Shown here: piece by piece, positions 22,669 through 34,683 of the stretch
Layout: every line of letters starts with the position of its first letter
Position numbering within the stretch: position 1 is the stretch's first letter
Source: Diploscapter coronatus
Taxonomy: Eukaryota > Nematoda > Chromadorea > Rhabditida > Rhabditidae
Length of the DNA stretch: 64,000 bases
Assembly (NCBI GenBank): GCA_964036155.1
Contig: OZ038422.1
Location: 39,145,201-39,209,200, forward strand
Direction: 5' to 3'
Position numbers and translations under genes: made by a program
The notes under the pieces: generated by a model
What the model saw: only the letters and a program-made list of their open reading frames with translations
Databases searched by the model: none
Told to the model about the DNA's origin: nothing

Positions 22669-24912
22669 GGAAGTAGTATTGCTGATGAAAATTCTGAGGT
22701 TTCTGAATCTGAAATGAATCAATTTTTGGCCTTACCTGCCTTACCCTCACCCTCACCCTCACCCTCTGCCTATCCTCGCCTCTTGCGAAGGTATCGGGGG
22801 ATAGTTGTTGATGGAATTTTTGAATAAATGTTAAAAAATGTAAATTTTGACAAAATTATGAGACAATACATTTGAAAAGTTGGTTATAAATATAATAAAA
22901 CTTGTTATTCATCGACAATCTTCCCTTATACGCTAATATTGGAGATACATCCTATTCTTTCCCCATTTTTATTCTCTCTATGATATTTTATTATTAAATA
23001 GAACAAATATGGGCAGATTTAAGAAAGGCAAAATATTCTCCCATTTTAAGTAGTTTTCTTTATTCCGAATGTTGTGAATGATTGACTACTTGAGACGAAA
23101 TGTATTCCAGAGTTCGAGCCTCTGATCCCGCATAACTCTTTTGCCAAAATTACTCTGGGGCTTTTTACAGTTTTCACGTTGATATCGGGGCCGTTCATCA
23201 AACGCTTTCCGAAGTTTTAAGAAAAAAAAAACAATCAGACTTGGAACTTTTGTTGAAATTTGGCCACCGCAACTGCAGTTGTGGTCGAAAGTCCCAAGTC
23301 TGACGTCAGAGTTCATCGGAAAAAATATTTTTAAATCTACGTATTCCCTTCTCGATTTACGCTTTATATTTTGGTTTGAAACTGAAAGTCGACTAGATTT
23401 AGCAGTTTTAAGGCCTAATTAGGAAATAATGATAATATTTTCGGAAAACTTTCGCAAATCCATGATCAGCTCATCGGGCTCTATCGATTAAGATGGCATT
23501 TGGTTCGTGAAAATAATTTTTACGAAATTACCTATTTTAGATTTTTCTAATTTTAGATACAAAAATGTGGAAAACACTGGATAAGACCCTGATATTCGGA
23601 TTCTTCTTACCCAAATGCACTATTTGGGTCATTTTCTTGATTTAAATATTATGTGTGCCAAGTCTTTAACATCGACGTTCTCCATTTTCCCAAAGAATGC
23701 ATGATATATCTACTAACAGATTTCTGTATTTTAGTCCATTTTATCTCACTTGCAATGCTCTTCTTTAGCTCAACCGCTATCTAGTGCTATAAAAGGACAT
23801 TAGAAATATAGGCTGCGATATCGAAGCGAACTGGAATAGATATCCATGCAAATATGGACATTCCACTCTCGTCCTTCTGCAATTATCCGAGAAAATCTTT
23901 CGCCTTTTACTAAAGATTTCCGTGCAGGAAGACAAACATGAGCTTTTTGATTTTTGGAATCCCCTTGCGAAAGGGGAATAAAGATAAAGAAATAGAGACA
24001 TAAAACACTAAGATCTGAAAAGTTATCCATTTCAAATTACAGATGGATTATCATATCAGTTCAACTTCAAACTTGGAAGATTGAAATGATGGAATAGCTT
24101 TAATTTACTTTTTTACATCTGATCATTCAGTATTGCAGTATTAGCTAAAATCTAGAAATGTTCAAAATATTTCAGTCAACTAGTCAGAAATATCACCAGA
24201 TCAAGAGATCACGAGCATGCTTTGACAGGATTCCAAATATTCAATGGTTCAAAGGTTTCAAAAATACATAATTTCGTTATTTTCATTTGATCAATGTTGT
24301 GTTGTGTTCTCAAATTTTCATAAATTCTCACTCCATAATTTTTCATAAAAATCCACATTTTATGATCTCTCACTTTGAGAGGCGTTCCAAAATTCCATTG
24401 CGACCAGATAAGGTCGACGCAAGTATTACCTTGCTCAAAAAACTTGTGAGGACGATACAACCCCAAACTCGATAGAATCCCCATCCCTGAGTTAAATTCT
24501 AGTCTGTGATGATTTTGGCGAAATTGGGAAGTGAATTTCTAACTAGTCGATGAAAGTGGGAGCACGAGAAAGTGGAGGGAGAGAAAGATGCCTCGCCTAC
24601 TGAGATTTAGCGCAGGGAGGGAAAGTATATTGGGGGTGAGCCCGAGAAACTATCTCGATAGAGATCTTTGAGGTAAAATTCAAAGAACGACCTCCACGGT
24701 TGTTAAAGAGATTTTGGAACGCTTTCCAATGGAGAGCCATATAAAAGTAAATAATAAGGTCAAAACAGAATTTATCGATCAAAAAAAGACAATAAAATAA
24801 ACCTAAACTCCGACAAAATCAGTCAGGAATTGGGGATTCTCATTATTATATTATTACTTTGTTATTCGTTATTTCGTTCAGGACATCGATAAGTCGAGTC
24901 GTCAAAATGTCG
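22669..24912. repeat. Left arm of a 2.25-kb inverted repeat
   Basis: This 2,244-bp segment is the reverse complement of 32504-34752 with scattered substitutions and small indels; an accidental 61-codon ORF is preserved identically in both (24597-24782 minus, 32634-32819 plus). The outer 490 bp are also the first third of every macrosatellite unit. It includes a tRNA-Met 3' fragment (23107-23132) and a CCCTCA tract at about 22741-22767 (three repeats against four in the right arm). No gene is called inside. Confidence 0.9.
23107..23132 (+). pseudogene. tRNA-Met 3' fragment (T arm and acceptor strand)
   Basis: These 26 bases equal the last 26 bases of the intact tRNA-Met at 61384-61472. The following 34 bases, ending in TTTTT at 23166, equal the trailer of that gene. 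There is no A box or anticodon arm, so no tRNA can be made. Confidence 0.85.
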
Positions 24913-25176
24913 AATTTGACCGTAAAAATAAGCTAAAATCACTAATTTTCGTATTTATTGCAAAAAAAAATCCTTTATTATTTATTGAGCACAAAACAAA
25001 AACAACAAAGTTAGGAAAAGAATATAATATTTTAGAATCAGTAAATACGAGCTAGCTCAGCGGTAAAAATGATTGAAGTGTTCGTTCTTTATTGCTTTGA
25101 CTTTGAGGAGAAAGCTAAAAAATATTTCTTAAATCTAAAGATTAAACCAAAATTAAAAATCTTACGTTTTGGCCCA

Positions 25177-26013
25177 TTATTCATTCGTTTCAATTGTAAT
25201 TCCATCCGAGGTCAGCATGTTCGCAGTAAGAACGAATTCGGATGCGACTCGGAGAATTGTGCCGGTTCTAGCCTGTTGCACTGCTCTAAAGTAAATTAAA
25301 TTTAAAAAATTCAACATTTTCTCTTAGTTCTTACTTGTTAATCCAATAGGCTGCATATTGCAAACGCTGTTCAGCAGTCCAATTTTTGATTTCTTCTTTC
25401 TTGTTTCCTCTCTAAAAATAGATTTTTATTTTACTTATTTAATAATATCTACTTACCTGTGCATTTATAAGCCTGCCCGCCGGGAAGAGAAAGTTGATGG
25501 CAGTTGCCTCAGCCGCCTCGGCAACAAGCAATTTCAAATTCGTATCTGTAAGATCTCACATAGATATTTCGAATAGAAAAAATAATAACTTACCGACTTT
25601 AACAATGAGCGATCCAACTTCACCCCGACCCAATCCAACTATGAACTCACATTTCCTTCTGCTCTTCTAAAAATATAAAATTAACATAGGCGAAATCTGC
25701 AGGTTATAATCATCTTACCACAGGCATTGATGAACAGGAACATAAGCCTCTTGCGTCTTTAAAATGTACGATCGACCTGTCCTAAAATTTTATTTTTAAG
25801 AAATGTGCATTATTGATGATTGGTGAGAAAGTCAATATTCGTGCAGTAATTAGAAATCGAATTTGGAGGAGCGAAATAGTGAGTCGCATAGAAGAGAAAC
25901 GAGACGAATAGTGTATAATTTTTGAATATCGACGCGTTTTCTCCAACCAATAATACCTCTGTGCCCGTACCCAGAAAACTGATTATAAATAATAAGACTA
26001 ACTTTTGCGCCAT
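25177..26013 (-). CDS. Small secreted protein of unknown family, 155 aa, 6 exons
   Basis: Exons (coding order): 26013-25957, 25781-25719, 25666-25594, 25545-25457, 25411-25335, 25285-25177. Every junction uses GT-AG with TTTTAG/CTTACAG-type acceptors and the frame is continuous to a TAA. Residues 1-19 (MAQKLVLLFIISFLGTGTE) form a good signal peptide, so the product is probably secreted or luminal. The mature part has three Cys (two as CSC near residue 34) and a basic KSRRK patch near 42-46. It then has a hydrophobic, Ala-rich middle and a C-terminal half rich in Ala, Gln and Thr, possibly helical. I recognise no domain. It lies in the unique centre of the inverted-repeat segment, downstream of the F-box gene on the same strand. 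An overlapping longer ORF from 26116 in another frame lacks splice continuity and is rejected. Confidence 0.75.
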
Positions 26014-26643
26014 CGCCTATTTCAGTTACTCCCACATAATACGTTGCTCTAACGAACTTTTTCTCTTTAGCCTTTTCGATTCGAATACGACGATTTAGAC
26101 GTCGAGGTTTGTCCAATTTAGATGGACATTATTTGAGATACGATATCTAAAATTTTAAAAATGAAAATGTTGAGAACTGATTGAAATTAGCTGTATTGCA
26201 CGATTTGAATGTGAAAAAATCGAAAAAAAAAAAGGACGATATTCGAAAGAAAGGAATAAAGAAATGTCAAATGTTTTGATTCGTCGTCGAAATAAGAAAG
26301 GAAAAAATGCAGAGTGAATACAAAAACAACGTGTTTCTGGTGCAAGTGTCACAGTTTTGCGATAAGATTTGCAAGTGGTGAGAGGGATTGAGAAACGAGC
26401 AAGGAAAAAGAATAATGAGTGAAGGAAAGGCGTGGCTCGTGTGAAATCGAGTTGCAAAGAGTGCAATCTCTATCTCCTCGCAAGCGAAAATACCATGCCA
26501 CTTGCGAGATATTTTAGTCTTTCAAAAAGCATATTTCTCTCCCTCTCTCTAACCTATAAATAAATATAAAACATAGAAACAACAAAATAGGCAGCGACAT
26601 TTCATAAAGTGGGGCCATAGAGTTTTGTGCAGAATTCGATTCT

Positions 26644-26781
26644 ATCCTTGCGCAAAGGTTGTACCGTGTCCTATGAAGCCCTGCTGAGGAGCGGTTATTG
26701 CTGGTTGAAAACTTTCACCAATTACCCTCGTTGAGTCCTGAAACACGGATTCCTCGAAATGTTTGCAAACCTCTAGGAGGT
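26644..26781 (+). ncRNA. U4 snRNA-like gene or pseudogene
   Basis: The sequence follows the U4 pattern: 'cttgcgca' near the 5' end, then 'tgaagccctgctgaggagcg', then 'ttattgctggttgaaaactt' followed by 'tcaccaatta', the highly conserved U4 core downstream of the 5' stem-loop, then a 3' hairpin (cctctaggagg). U4 pairs with U6 in the spliceosomal tri-snRNP. The expected Sm site (AATTTTTGG in most U4 genes) is replaced by 'aaatgtttg', which is poor, so this may be a diverged or dead copy. It sits between the secreted-protein gene and the F-box gene, on the opposite strand. I did not identify a convincing upstream proximal sequence element. Confidence 0.7.
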
Positions 26782-27163
26782 AGTAAATAAAAGATAATAA
26801 AATCATAAAATAGAAAACAAAATGAAAGCATCCAAATAGAACATGAACATAAAATGCAGAAAAGCAAAGAAATCAGAATTTCGTCCAGCTCTGCTAGACA
26901 GGGCCTAAGTCAGATCCCAGACCATTCGAGTCTATTCCCATTAAGCAAAAAATATTCCACTAAAATGGTGTTTCGGATCACTATTGTGTCAATTTTCTAT
27001 GGATATAATCCGCTTTGCAGGTCTCTTTCTCTACTCTACTGCTTTATAATTTTCCGTTCTGGCAGAAAGTCTGTTTTTAATTTATAGAAATATTGTCTGG
27101 TCCTTCTTCAAATACCCCAATCAAAAAGAGAAACAATTTGTGTGAATCCGAACCCTTACTCTC

Positions 27164-27272
27164 AGAAGAATTGACCGGACGAATGGCAGTGTCAAATCCG
27201 CCCGGCTTCCGAGCGGCTGCCGGGCGGAAGTTTCTCGGCGTTCGCACGGCGTTCGTCCGGACAATTCTTTGT
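27164..27272. mobile_element. Tiny GC-rich foldback element (about 110 bp)
   Basis: The ends are inverted copies (aagaattgaccggacgaa and ttcgtccggacaattctt), and the centre holds a second stem (ccgcccggc / gccgggcgg). The GC-rich block stands out in AT-rich DNA, like a miniature inverted-repeat element. Confidence 0.65.
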
Positions 27273-28069
27273 TAGTAATTAGCTCGATAGTTACTTTAGC
27301 AAATGTAGTAATTTTTCGTAATTCATTCAAAATTGGAATTCTGATTCGATTCGAAAATCGATCATTTCTCTTACAAAAAATTATCGAATTTTTCATATTT
27401 AAATCCGAGTATTTGCGTTCTCTAAATATTCTAAATATGATCAAGAGAATTTGAAAGAATAACTGACTGACTGTTGAATAGGTCACTTTCTAAGGAAAGA
27501 CTAAAATTCGATTAGCTACATTTAATTCGTCTAGTATTTATGTGTTTGAAATAAAAGGATATCTAGAATCGTCGTTATATAGAGCTATGGAGATAAAAGA
27601 TGAGAAATTATCAGTCAAGTAAGACAATTAGTAAAACTCGTGACTTCGTGACTTGGGAGATAGTGTGAGAAAAATACTCTAGTCTATTCCTATTCTCCAA
27701 CTATCCTATATATCTCGTCTTTTTTCCAGATGACACATTTTACCTGCCAATTTCAACAATATTCATTGAATAAAATCTTCTTTCAAAACCAGGGTGAAAT
27801 TACGAAATAGGAGATTAATAAGTAAATGGAAGTTGTGCGAATAAAGCATTAATGATATCAAAGATCGCGAAATAATGAAGGAATGGAGATACTGTAGAAT
27901 CGCGTTATTTGAAAGAGATTAAGTGAATGTGGGGAAGTTGGATATTTGCAAATAAAACCAAAAACATTAACATCTTCTGTAAAAAAAATCAAGTTTTGGG
28001 GAGAAGGGTCAATAAAACTGAAAATATGGTGTCGAGTACAAAAAATAGCGACGATTAAATTTTGGCTGA
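27273..28069. other. Spacer downstream of the F-box gene
   Basis: AT-rich, no exon, RNA gene or repeat recognised. It would contain the 3' UTR of the F-box gene and perhaps upstream sequence of the secreted-protein gene. Confidence 0.4.
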
Positions 28070-31000
28070 TTAGAAGATAGAGATATTGAATCCAGTGCAT
28101 TCCTCAATGTCATCCGGGATATCGGCGTCAGGGCGGTAGAGTCTGATATTCCAGGTGAGTTCCGGAGAGAAGATGCGGAACGTCTTTGAGATCTCGATTA
28201 TCAAGCTGTCCTCGAAATCTCTATCCGCAAATCTGCAATCATATCACTATGTACCACTCTTGAATAGGAGCAGAAATAAAGGTGATACAGCACAAAACGC
28301 CCCCCTCTCGTTTGAATTATTCGTAATCTTTATCGTTAAAAAATGTGGTTATCATTGAAAAAAATCAACAATGTGTACCTGTAAGTAGCATCGACACATT
28401 TGTAGCGCGTACCCGATTTGCGAATCTCGTCCTCGACTTCTTCGAAGCTCCACGGCTCATAACGACAATTATGATCGTTATCGAGTCCTTTCAGAGTCCA
28501 TTCGCGCTTGTGCACCGGCGCCCTCATGAAGTTCTGTAAAAAATGGTCCATTTTTTGTGACTCTTTGTAAATTTCACATCATATCACAAACAAAATATAC
28601 AAGTTATATTCTTTACTAGCACGTCTCCACAAAACCCTGTGATATTTTCTGCTTGAGGGTTCGCAAAAATGGAGAATTCCGTAAGAATGCTAATTTTAAA
28701 TCTATCGTGTGTAGGTGAATTCCTTCAACTGGACAACGTTCGCTTGCTACAATATTTCACTTTGAAGGGAACTAAGACGAAAAGCGGATAGAAAACGAAT
28801 GCCGCCTTCAAATGATCAGTTTTCTAAGTACGGTAATCATTATAGAAAAAAAAAGCAGTAAGATAATGTCAATACATTTGCATGGAATAAAGACGAAAAG
28901 TACAGAAACTACCTTGATAATATGAATGAGAGACGAGTGACCAGATGTAACGGTCAATTTCTCTGAAGTCGCGAAAGAAACGATGTCAAGTCCATAGCTG
29001 ATTTCAGAAAGCACCCAGTTCTGAAAGGATATATCCATTGAACCTGACATTAACATTAACAATGGAAAAATGAGAATTATTGTGCTATTTTTTCTTAATG
29101 GAATCAAATGAATATAGCCTACGGTATGACGGAACTGAGGCGATGTGAACAAGCGATCGACCATGGGGATGTCATCGCCGTTGAGAACCCATTCGAATGT
29201 GTCCACTGAAATCAAGCAATCATTTTTGAATTTGTCAGTTAAATTTTATTATTTGATCCTTCATACGAGACTGACAAGAACGTAAAATCTAATAAATCAA
29301 TTTTTTCTTTTGCTGGAGGAATAAGGATAGATACAAAATTCGAATTTTCTACACTTCACAATTCTCATTTTCAACCTTGCAATCTCATGTTTATTACCGC
29401 TTCTACTTTGGGCACTAAAAGCTGCACTTCAACAAAAAGCGAAAATCTATACGGAAATTCAAAAAAATCACACAATGAGAGCACCAATTTCTCAAAATTC
29501 CTGTATTTCTCCCCTTCCCCCTAGATTGGCATTCTCGTGGTCGTTGTGAGAACGGAGACAAATCAGCGACCGGAATCATCCGCTAGATACCAACCCGTAG
29601 CCCATAACACCCCCAACTAAAATGCTAACTCTTTTGATTTCTTATCCAACTTATCTCTACCCTTCTTCGGTGCACTTCATCGAATTCTAGTGGAAATGCG
29701 CTCTTCTTTAACTATTCTCATATTTTTCGAAGAATAACTCAATGAATTACCTACCTCTCTGCATGAATGGGGACATCTTGATTTCGTCCAAGTCCTCGGA
29801 ATCGAGCACCTCTCTGTTACTGCAGACCAAGCGCTTGTCTTTGAATGAGCCACGAGTCTGTTCGAGACCGTTGATCACCGTCCAGAACCAGGCAGAGTCG
29901 CAGAAGGTCTGAAATATAAATGTTTTTTTTTCAGAATTTTTCAAGATTTTCTTTGAATATTCTTTTTTTTAAATGCAGCTCATAGCAAAAGCCGAAAAAT
30001 TCAGACTTCGATCAATTTCACTCGTTTTCGAGAAAACAGAAATATAACTTCGTTCAGATCTGCCTGGAATTGCATTAGTTGATTCAAATTTCAAGAAAAA
30101 AAATTAAACGGAGCTATTTTGATATTTTCAGAATCGTCTAGTCTAAATTCTGTTTTTATAGCGTGAATAGTTTTTGACCTTTTGTCGTACGTGTATTCGG
30201 AAATAAACACAGCTATGTAAGTCTTGTTCGTCACAAATTGTTCAAGGTAGAAGTGCAAAACTTACGAAATCGAAATGATGGGCGATGGCTCTGGAGAAGA
30301 GGAGATGGAGAGGGAGGCGAGGCACATCGGCATGTGTCGTTGCGAGACGAGACGTCTTCACTGCATACTCCTTCCACTCTACTTGAGCATTCCTCCAATC
30401 AGCGGCACCTGCAATTCATATTCAAATCAAGAACTTCGATAATTTTCGATTCGATTTAGTACATTATAAATTTTCAAATTCGATCATTGAAAAATAGATT
30501 CGAAATTTCGGCCTGATTCTGAAGTCTTTTGAGTCAAGTCAAAATTTCAATTTCGATATTTAAAATTCGGGATTCCATTCATACAACAAATTGTCCAAAT
30601 GTGCATTGGGGTCTTAAATTCAGTAAATTTATCGAAAAAAAACTGAATGAACTTTAAAACGATGTTTTTGCTTGTTAGATATGGCAAGGGTAAAATTACC
30701 TACAGTAATGAGCGTATTGAATGAAAGCGGCGTAGTTCTGTGCATCGTAGTCGGCCATCTGCCTCTTCTGATTGTCTTTGCGAATACAGAAAGGAATTGG
30801 ACCACTGCTCTGTCCATAGTAGAAGTGAATGAACAGCTCAAATCGCGTCTCCCCCTGGAATTCAAGACAATTTTGATTTTGCTAGAAGTAAAGAACAATG
30901 AATGTCGATTCTAATAAAAAAAATAATATCAATTAATGACCCAAAATCTCATTCCGAAAATGAAAATTCAAATATTTGAGAAATAAGAATTTCGATTCTA

Positions 31001-31863
31001 AAGATTATTCAGTGTTTTGACCACTCCTTTCTTAGCCCGGTCACGTTTCTTCAAATTTTAAATTAGACCGCGTTCTGCTCGAAGCGATATGGCCATAAAT
31101 GTGTTCCAATTCTTAGGTCTAAAATTATTGTGAAGCAAATGTTGAATTTAAAATCTCTCATCAATGTTACAGAATAGTGGAAGAACTGACTGAGATAATT
31201 AATGACCTAGTTGATATTGCAGTGTCAAAATTTTAAGCTCTGAAAACAACGTTATTTCGTTCATTTCGTCAAAGAGAATCTTTTGAATTACAAGAATTCA
31301 TATCTATAAATCCCTTACCCTCGGCGCTTCAAGCATCATCGGAATTTCAGGGAATTCCAGCTTTTTGATGTCGATCTTCGGCTCGAGTGCCTGTGACAGA
31401 TTCCTTCTCACGATGTCCATCATTCGCCTGAAATTTCAAATATAAAATGAATGAATATCAAAATCAGGGACAGCCGAAGCTTCAATTCCGAAACAGAAAT
31501 CCCGTGAGTTTTGGCCAGTGCCAGAAGGGTTCAATTTCCCAAAGAAAGTTGAAGTCAGAATGATAAGTCAGTTTTGAAATTTTTAGAATGAACTCAGACT
31601 CGAATTGATGAAAAATCATCCGAGTCGATACGCAGTGCCTCGGCACTGATTTTGGTCCCAAGAATTCCAATTCGGGATCGATTAAAAGTCGTTCAACTTT
31701 GCTCTGAGACTTTTGGGGTTATTGCGCGTATCGATTTCAAATTTTCAATTTAGACTGTCTCTGGCAAAACATACTTGTTGGTCCATGCGAGTGTCTCGGC
31801 CTCCTCGAACGTCAAATAGTCCACACTCATCGCAATCAGCTCGTCCGGGAAGCTGTTGAGCAT
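28070..31863 (-). CDS. F-box protein with long uncharacterised C-terminal region, 384 aa, 9 exons
   Basis: Exons (coding order): 31863-31775, 31427-31319, 30854-30704, 30408-30266, 29908-29755, 29205-29123, 29020-28913, 28533-28379, 28232-28070. All introns are GT-AG and the frame stays open to TAA. Residues 1-40 form an F-box (MLNSFPDELIAMSVDYL, then LAWTNKRMMDIV), the Skp1-binding module of SCF ubiquitin ligases. The remaining 340 residues have aromatic/acidic segments (for example FELFIHFYYGQ, YEPWSFEEVEDEI) that I cannot place in a named domain; in nematode F-box proteins this part usually binds the substrate. The start is fixed by the F-box; AT-rich DNA lies upstream. Codon use is ordinary and the gene looks intact. 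It shares the LAWTNKRMM motif with the F-box/kelch gene at 62.3-63.6 kb, so the two are related. It lies inside the inverted-repeat segment. Confidence 0.85.
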
Positions 31864-32503
31864 TTTGAGCACGATTCGATGCTTAAAATCGATAAAATTA
31901 ACCGAATATCACGCTTAACAACGAGAAAAAGAGGGAAAAAAGAAAATGCGCCAAAGGGAAGAGGTGTGAAGAAAGGGCGGAGATTAGACAACGAGACCAG
32001 GAGTGTGTGGACTGGAATTTTGAATTTTTTAAAGACAAAGACCTCAAAATTTTGCATACCCCTGTCGAGGAAAATCGAACTGAAACGCAAAATCTCGATC
32101 GAAAACTAAAAGCTAGTGGTTTTAGGAAAGCGTGCGCCAATAACATTGAAAAGAAATACGAGAAATAGCAATAAGGTTGAGAAGATTTTCAATTTTTTAG
32201 TAAAAGATAAGTCCTTGTCTTTGAAATTTCGGCCAAATTTGGCTCAAAGATAAAACTTCGCACGCCCCTGATTGGAAAGGCTACAATCATTAGTCACATC
32301 TAAATTTTGCATTTTTACTTATCCACGCTTCCATCTTTCCAATTTATTCCTTTTTCTCGAAGAGGCAGTGTCTGTTTCCACGGAATCGCGGTGATAGGAT
32401 GATTGATTCCCATACCATGAATTTATAAAATTATCATAGAAAATTCCTCTACTCTATTACTCCATTCTCTATTTCGAGATCTTGAAGTTTTGATCTGACA
32501 ATC
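31864..32503. other. Upstream region of the F-box gene
   Basis: No coding exon is supported; overlapping ORFs on both strands between 31836 and 32146 have no splice or motif support. It ends where the right inverted-repeat arm begins. Confidence 0.4.
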
Positions 32504-34285
32504 CGACATTTTGACGACTCGACTTATCGATGTCCTGAACGAAATAACGAATAACAAAGTAATAATATAATAATGAGAATCCCCAATTCCTGACTGATTT
32601 TGTCGGAGTTTAGGTTTATTTTATTGTCTTTTTTTGATCGATAAATTCTGTTTTGACCTTATTATTTACTTTTATATGGCTCTCCATTGGAAAGCGTTCC
32701 AAAATCTCTTTAACAACCGTGGAGGTCGTTCTTTGAATTTTACCTCAAAGATCTCTATCGAGATAGTTTCTCGGGCTCACCCCCAATATACTTTCCCTCC
32801 CTGCGCTAAATCTCAGTAGGCGAGGCATCTTTCTCTCCCTCCACTTTCTCGTGCTCCCACTTTCATCGACTAGTTAGAAATTCACTTCCCAATTTCGCCA
32901 AAATCGTCACAGACTAGAATTTAACTCAGGGATGGGGATTCTATCGAGTTTGAGACTCTATCGCCCTCAAAAGTTTTTTGGGCAAGGTAATGCTTGCGTC
33001 GACCTTACTTGGTCGCAATGGAATTTTGGAACGCCTCTCAAAGTGAGAGGCCATGAAATGAATTTTTATGAAGAATTATGGAGAATGAATGAATAGATTT
33101 ATAAAAACTTGAAAACAACACAACATTGATCAAATGAAAATAACGAAATTACTTATTTTTGAAGCCTTTGAACCATTGAATATTTGGAATCCTGTCAAAG
33201 CATGCTCGTGATCTCTTGATCTGGTGATATTTCTGACTAGTTGACTGAAATATTTTGAACATTTCTAGATTTTAGCTAATACTGCAATACTGAATGATCA
33301 GATGTAAAAAAGTAAATTAAAGCTATTCCATCATTTCAATTTTCCAAATTTGAACAGAAGAACTGATATGATAATCCACCTGTAATTTGAAAATGAATAA
33401 CCTTTCCGATTTTAGTGTTTTCTGTCTATTTCTTTATCTTTTTTCCCCTTTTCCAAGGGGATTCCAAAAATCATAAGGCTCATATTTGTCTTCCTGCACG
33501 GAAATCTTTAGTAAAAGGCGAAAGATTTTCTCGGATAATTGCAGAAGGACGAGAGTGAAGTGTCCACGTTTGGATGGATACTATTCTAGATCGCTTGGAC
33601 ATCGCAGCCTATATTTCTACTGTCCTTTTATAGCACTAGATAGCGGTTGAGCTAAAGAAGAGCATTGCAAGTGAGATAAAATGGACTAAAATACAGAAAT
33701 CTGTTAGTAGATATATCATGCATTCTTTGGGAAAATGGAGAACGTCGATGTTAAAGACTTAGCACGCATAATATTTAAATCAAGAAAATGACCCAAATAG
33801 TGCATTTGGGTAAGAAGAATCCGAATATCAGGGTCTTATCCAGTGTTTTCCACATTTTTGTATCTAAAATTAGAAAAATCTAAAATAGGTAATTTCGTAA
33901 AAATTATTTTCACGAACCAAATGCCATCTTAATCGATAGAGCTCGATGAGCTGATCATGGATTTGCGAAAGTTTTCCGAAAATATTATTATTATTTCCTA
34001 ATTAGGCCTTAAAACTGCTAAATCTAGTCGACTTTCAGTTTCAAACCAAAATATAAAGCGTAAATCGAGAAGGGAATACGTAGATTTAAAAATATTTTTT
34101 CCGATTAACTCTGACATCAGATTTGGAACTTTCGACCACAACTGCAGTTGCGGTGGCCAAATTTCAACAAAAGTTCCAAGTCTAATTGTTTTTTTTTCTT
34201 AAAACTTCGGAAAGCGTTTGATGAACGGCCCCGATATCAACGTGAAAACTGTAAAAATCCTCAAGTAATTTTGGCAAAAGAGTTA

Positions 34286-34311
34286 TGCGGGATCAGAGGC
34301 TCGAACTCTGG
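34286..34311 (-). pseudogene. tRNA-Met 3' fragment at the start of every macrosatellite unit
   Basis: The 26 bases equal positions 48-73 of the intact tRNA-Met: one variable-loop base, the complete T arm with TTCGAGC loop, the 3' acceptor strand and the discriminator A. Seventeen identical copies start at 34286, 35890, 37494, 39098, 40675, 42246, 43817, 45388, 46959, 48574, 50178, 51782, 53353, 54968, 56583, 58198 and 59813. The internal B box is intact and the A box is absent. Confidence 0.9.
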
Positions 34312-34650
34312 AATACGTTTCGTCTCAAGTAGTCAATCATTTACAACATTCGGAATAAAGAAAACTACTTAAAATGGGAGAATATTTTGCCTTTCTTAAA
34401 TCTGCCCATATTTGTTCTACTCAGTAATAAAATATCATAGAGAATAAAAATGGGGAAAGAATAGGATGTATCTCCAATATTAGCGTATAAGGGAAGATTG
34501 TCGATGAATAACAAGTTTTCTTATATTTATAACCAACTTTTCAAACTCATTACCCCATAATTTTGTCAAAATTTACATTTTTTAACATTTATTCAGAAAT
34601 TTTATCAACAACTATCCCCCGATACCTTCGCAAGAGGCGAGGATAGGCAG

Positions 34651-34683
34651 AGGGTGAGGGTGAGGGTGAGGGTGAGGGTAAGG
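34651..34683 (+). other. G-quadruplex-prone GGGTGA tract, one per unit
   Basis: Four GGGTGA repeats followed by GGGTAAGG on the plus strand give five G3 runs with 3-base spacers, a strong G4 pattern. It recurs in all units about 365 bases after the tRNA fragment; unit 4 (about 39462-39500) has one more repeat. Types B and C have a second G-rich tract (for example 40311-40350, GGGCTA/GGGTA/GGGTTA). Neither is the canonical nematode telomere repeat TTAGGC. Confidence 0.8.

Noticed and set aside
25045..25070. tRNA gene starting at 'gagctagctcagcggt'
   Set aside because: Only the D-arm-like string is present; no anticodon or T arm follows.
25850..26116. Longer first exon for the secreted protein, starting at 26116 (88-codon ORF)
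   Set aside because: Its frame gives a stop when spliced to exon 2. The frame starting at 26013 splices cleanly and begins with a good signal peptide.
24597..32819. Identical 61-codon ORF in both inverted-repeat arms as a conserved gene
   Set aside because: Identity reflects the duplication of the arms; the ORF has no start context, no motif and no partner exons.
34286..34311. LTR-retrotransposon primer-binding site complementary to tRNA-Met
   Set aside because: A primer-binding site would start with TGG, the complement of the CCA tail. Here the base context is genomic trailer sequence (tta), and the match continues 34 bp into the trailer. No LTRs or gag-pol are present.
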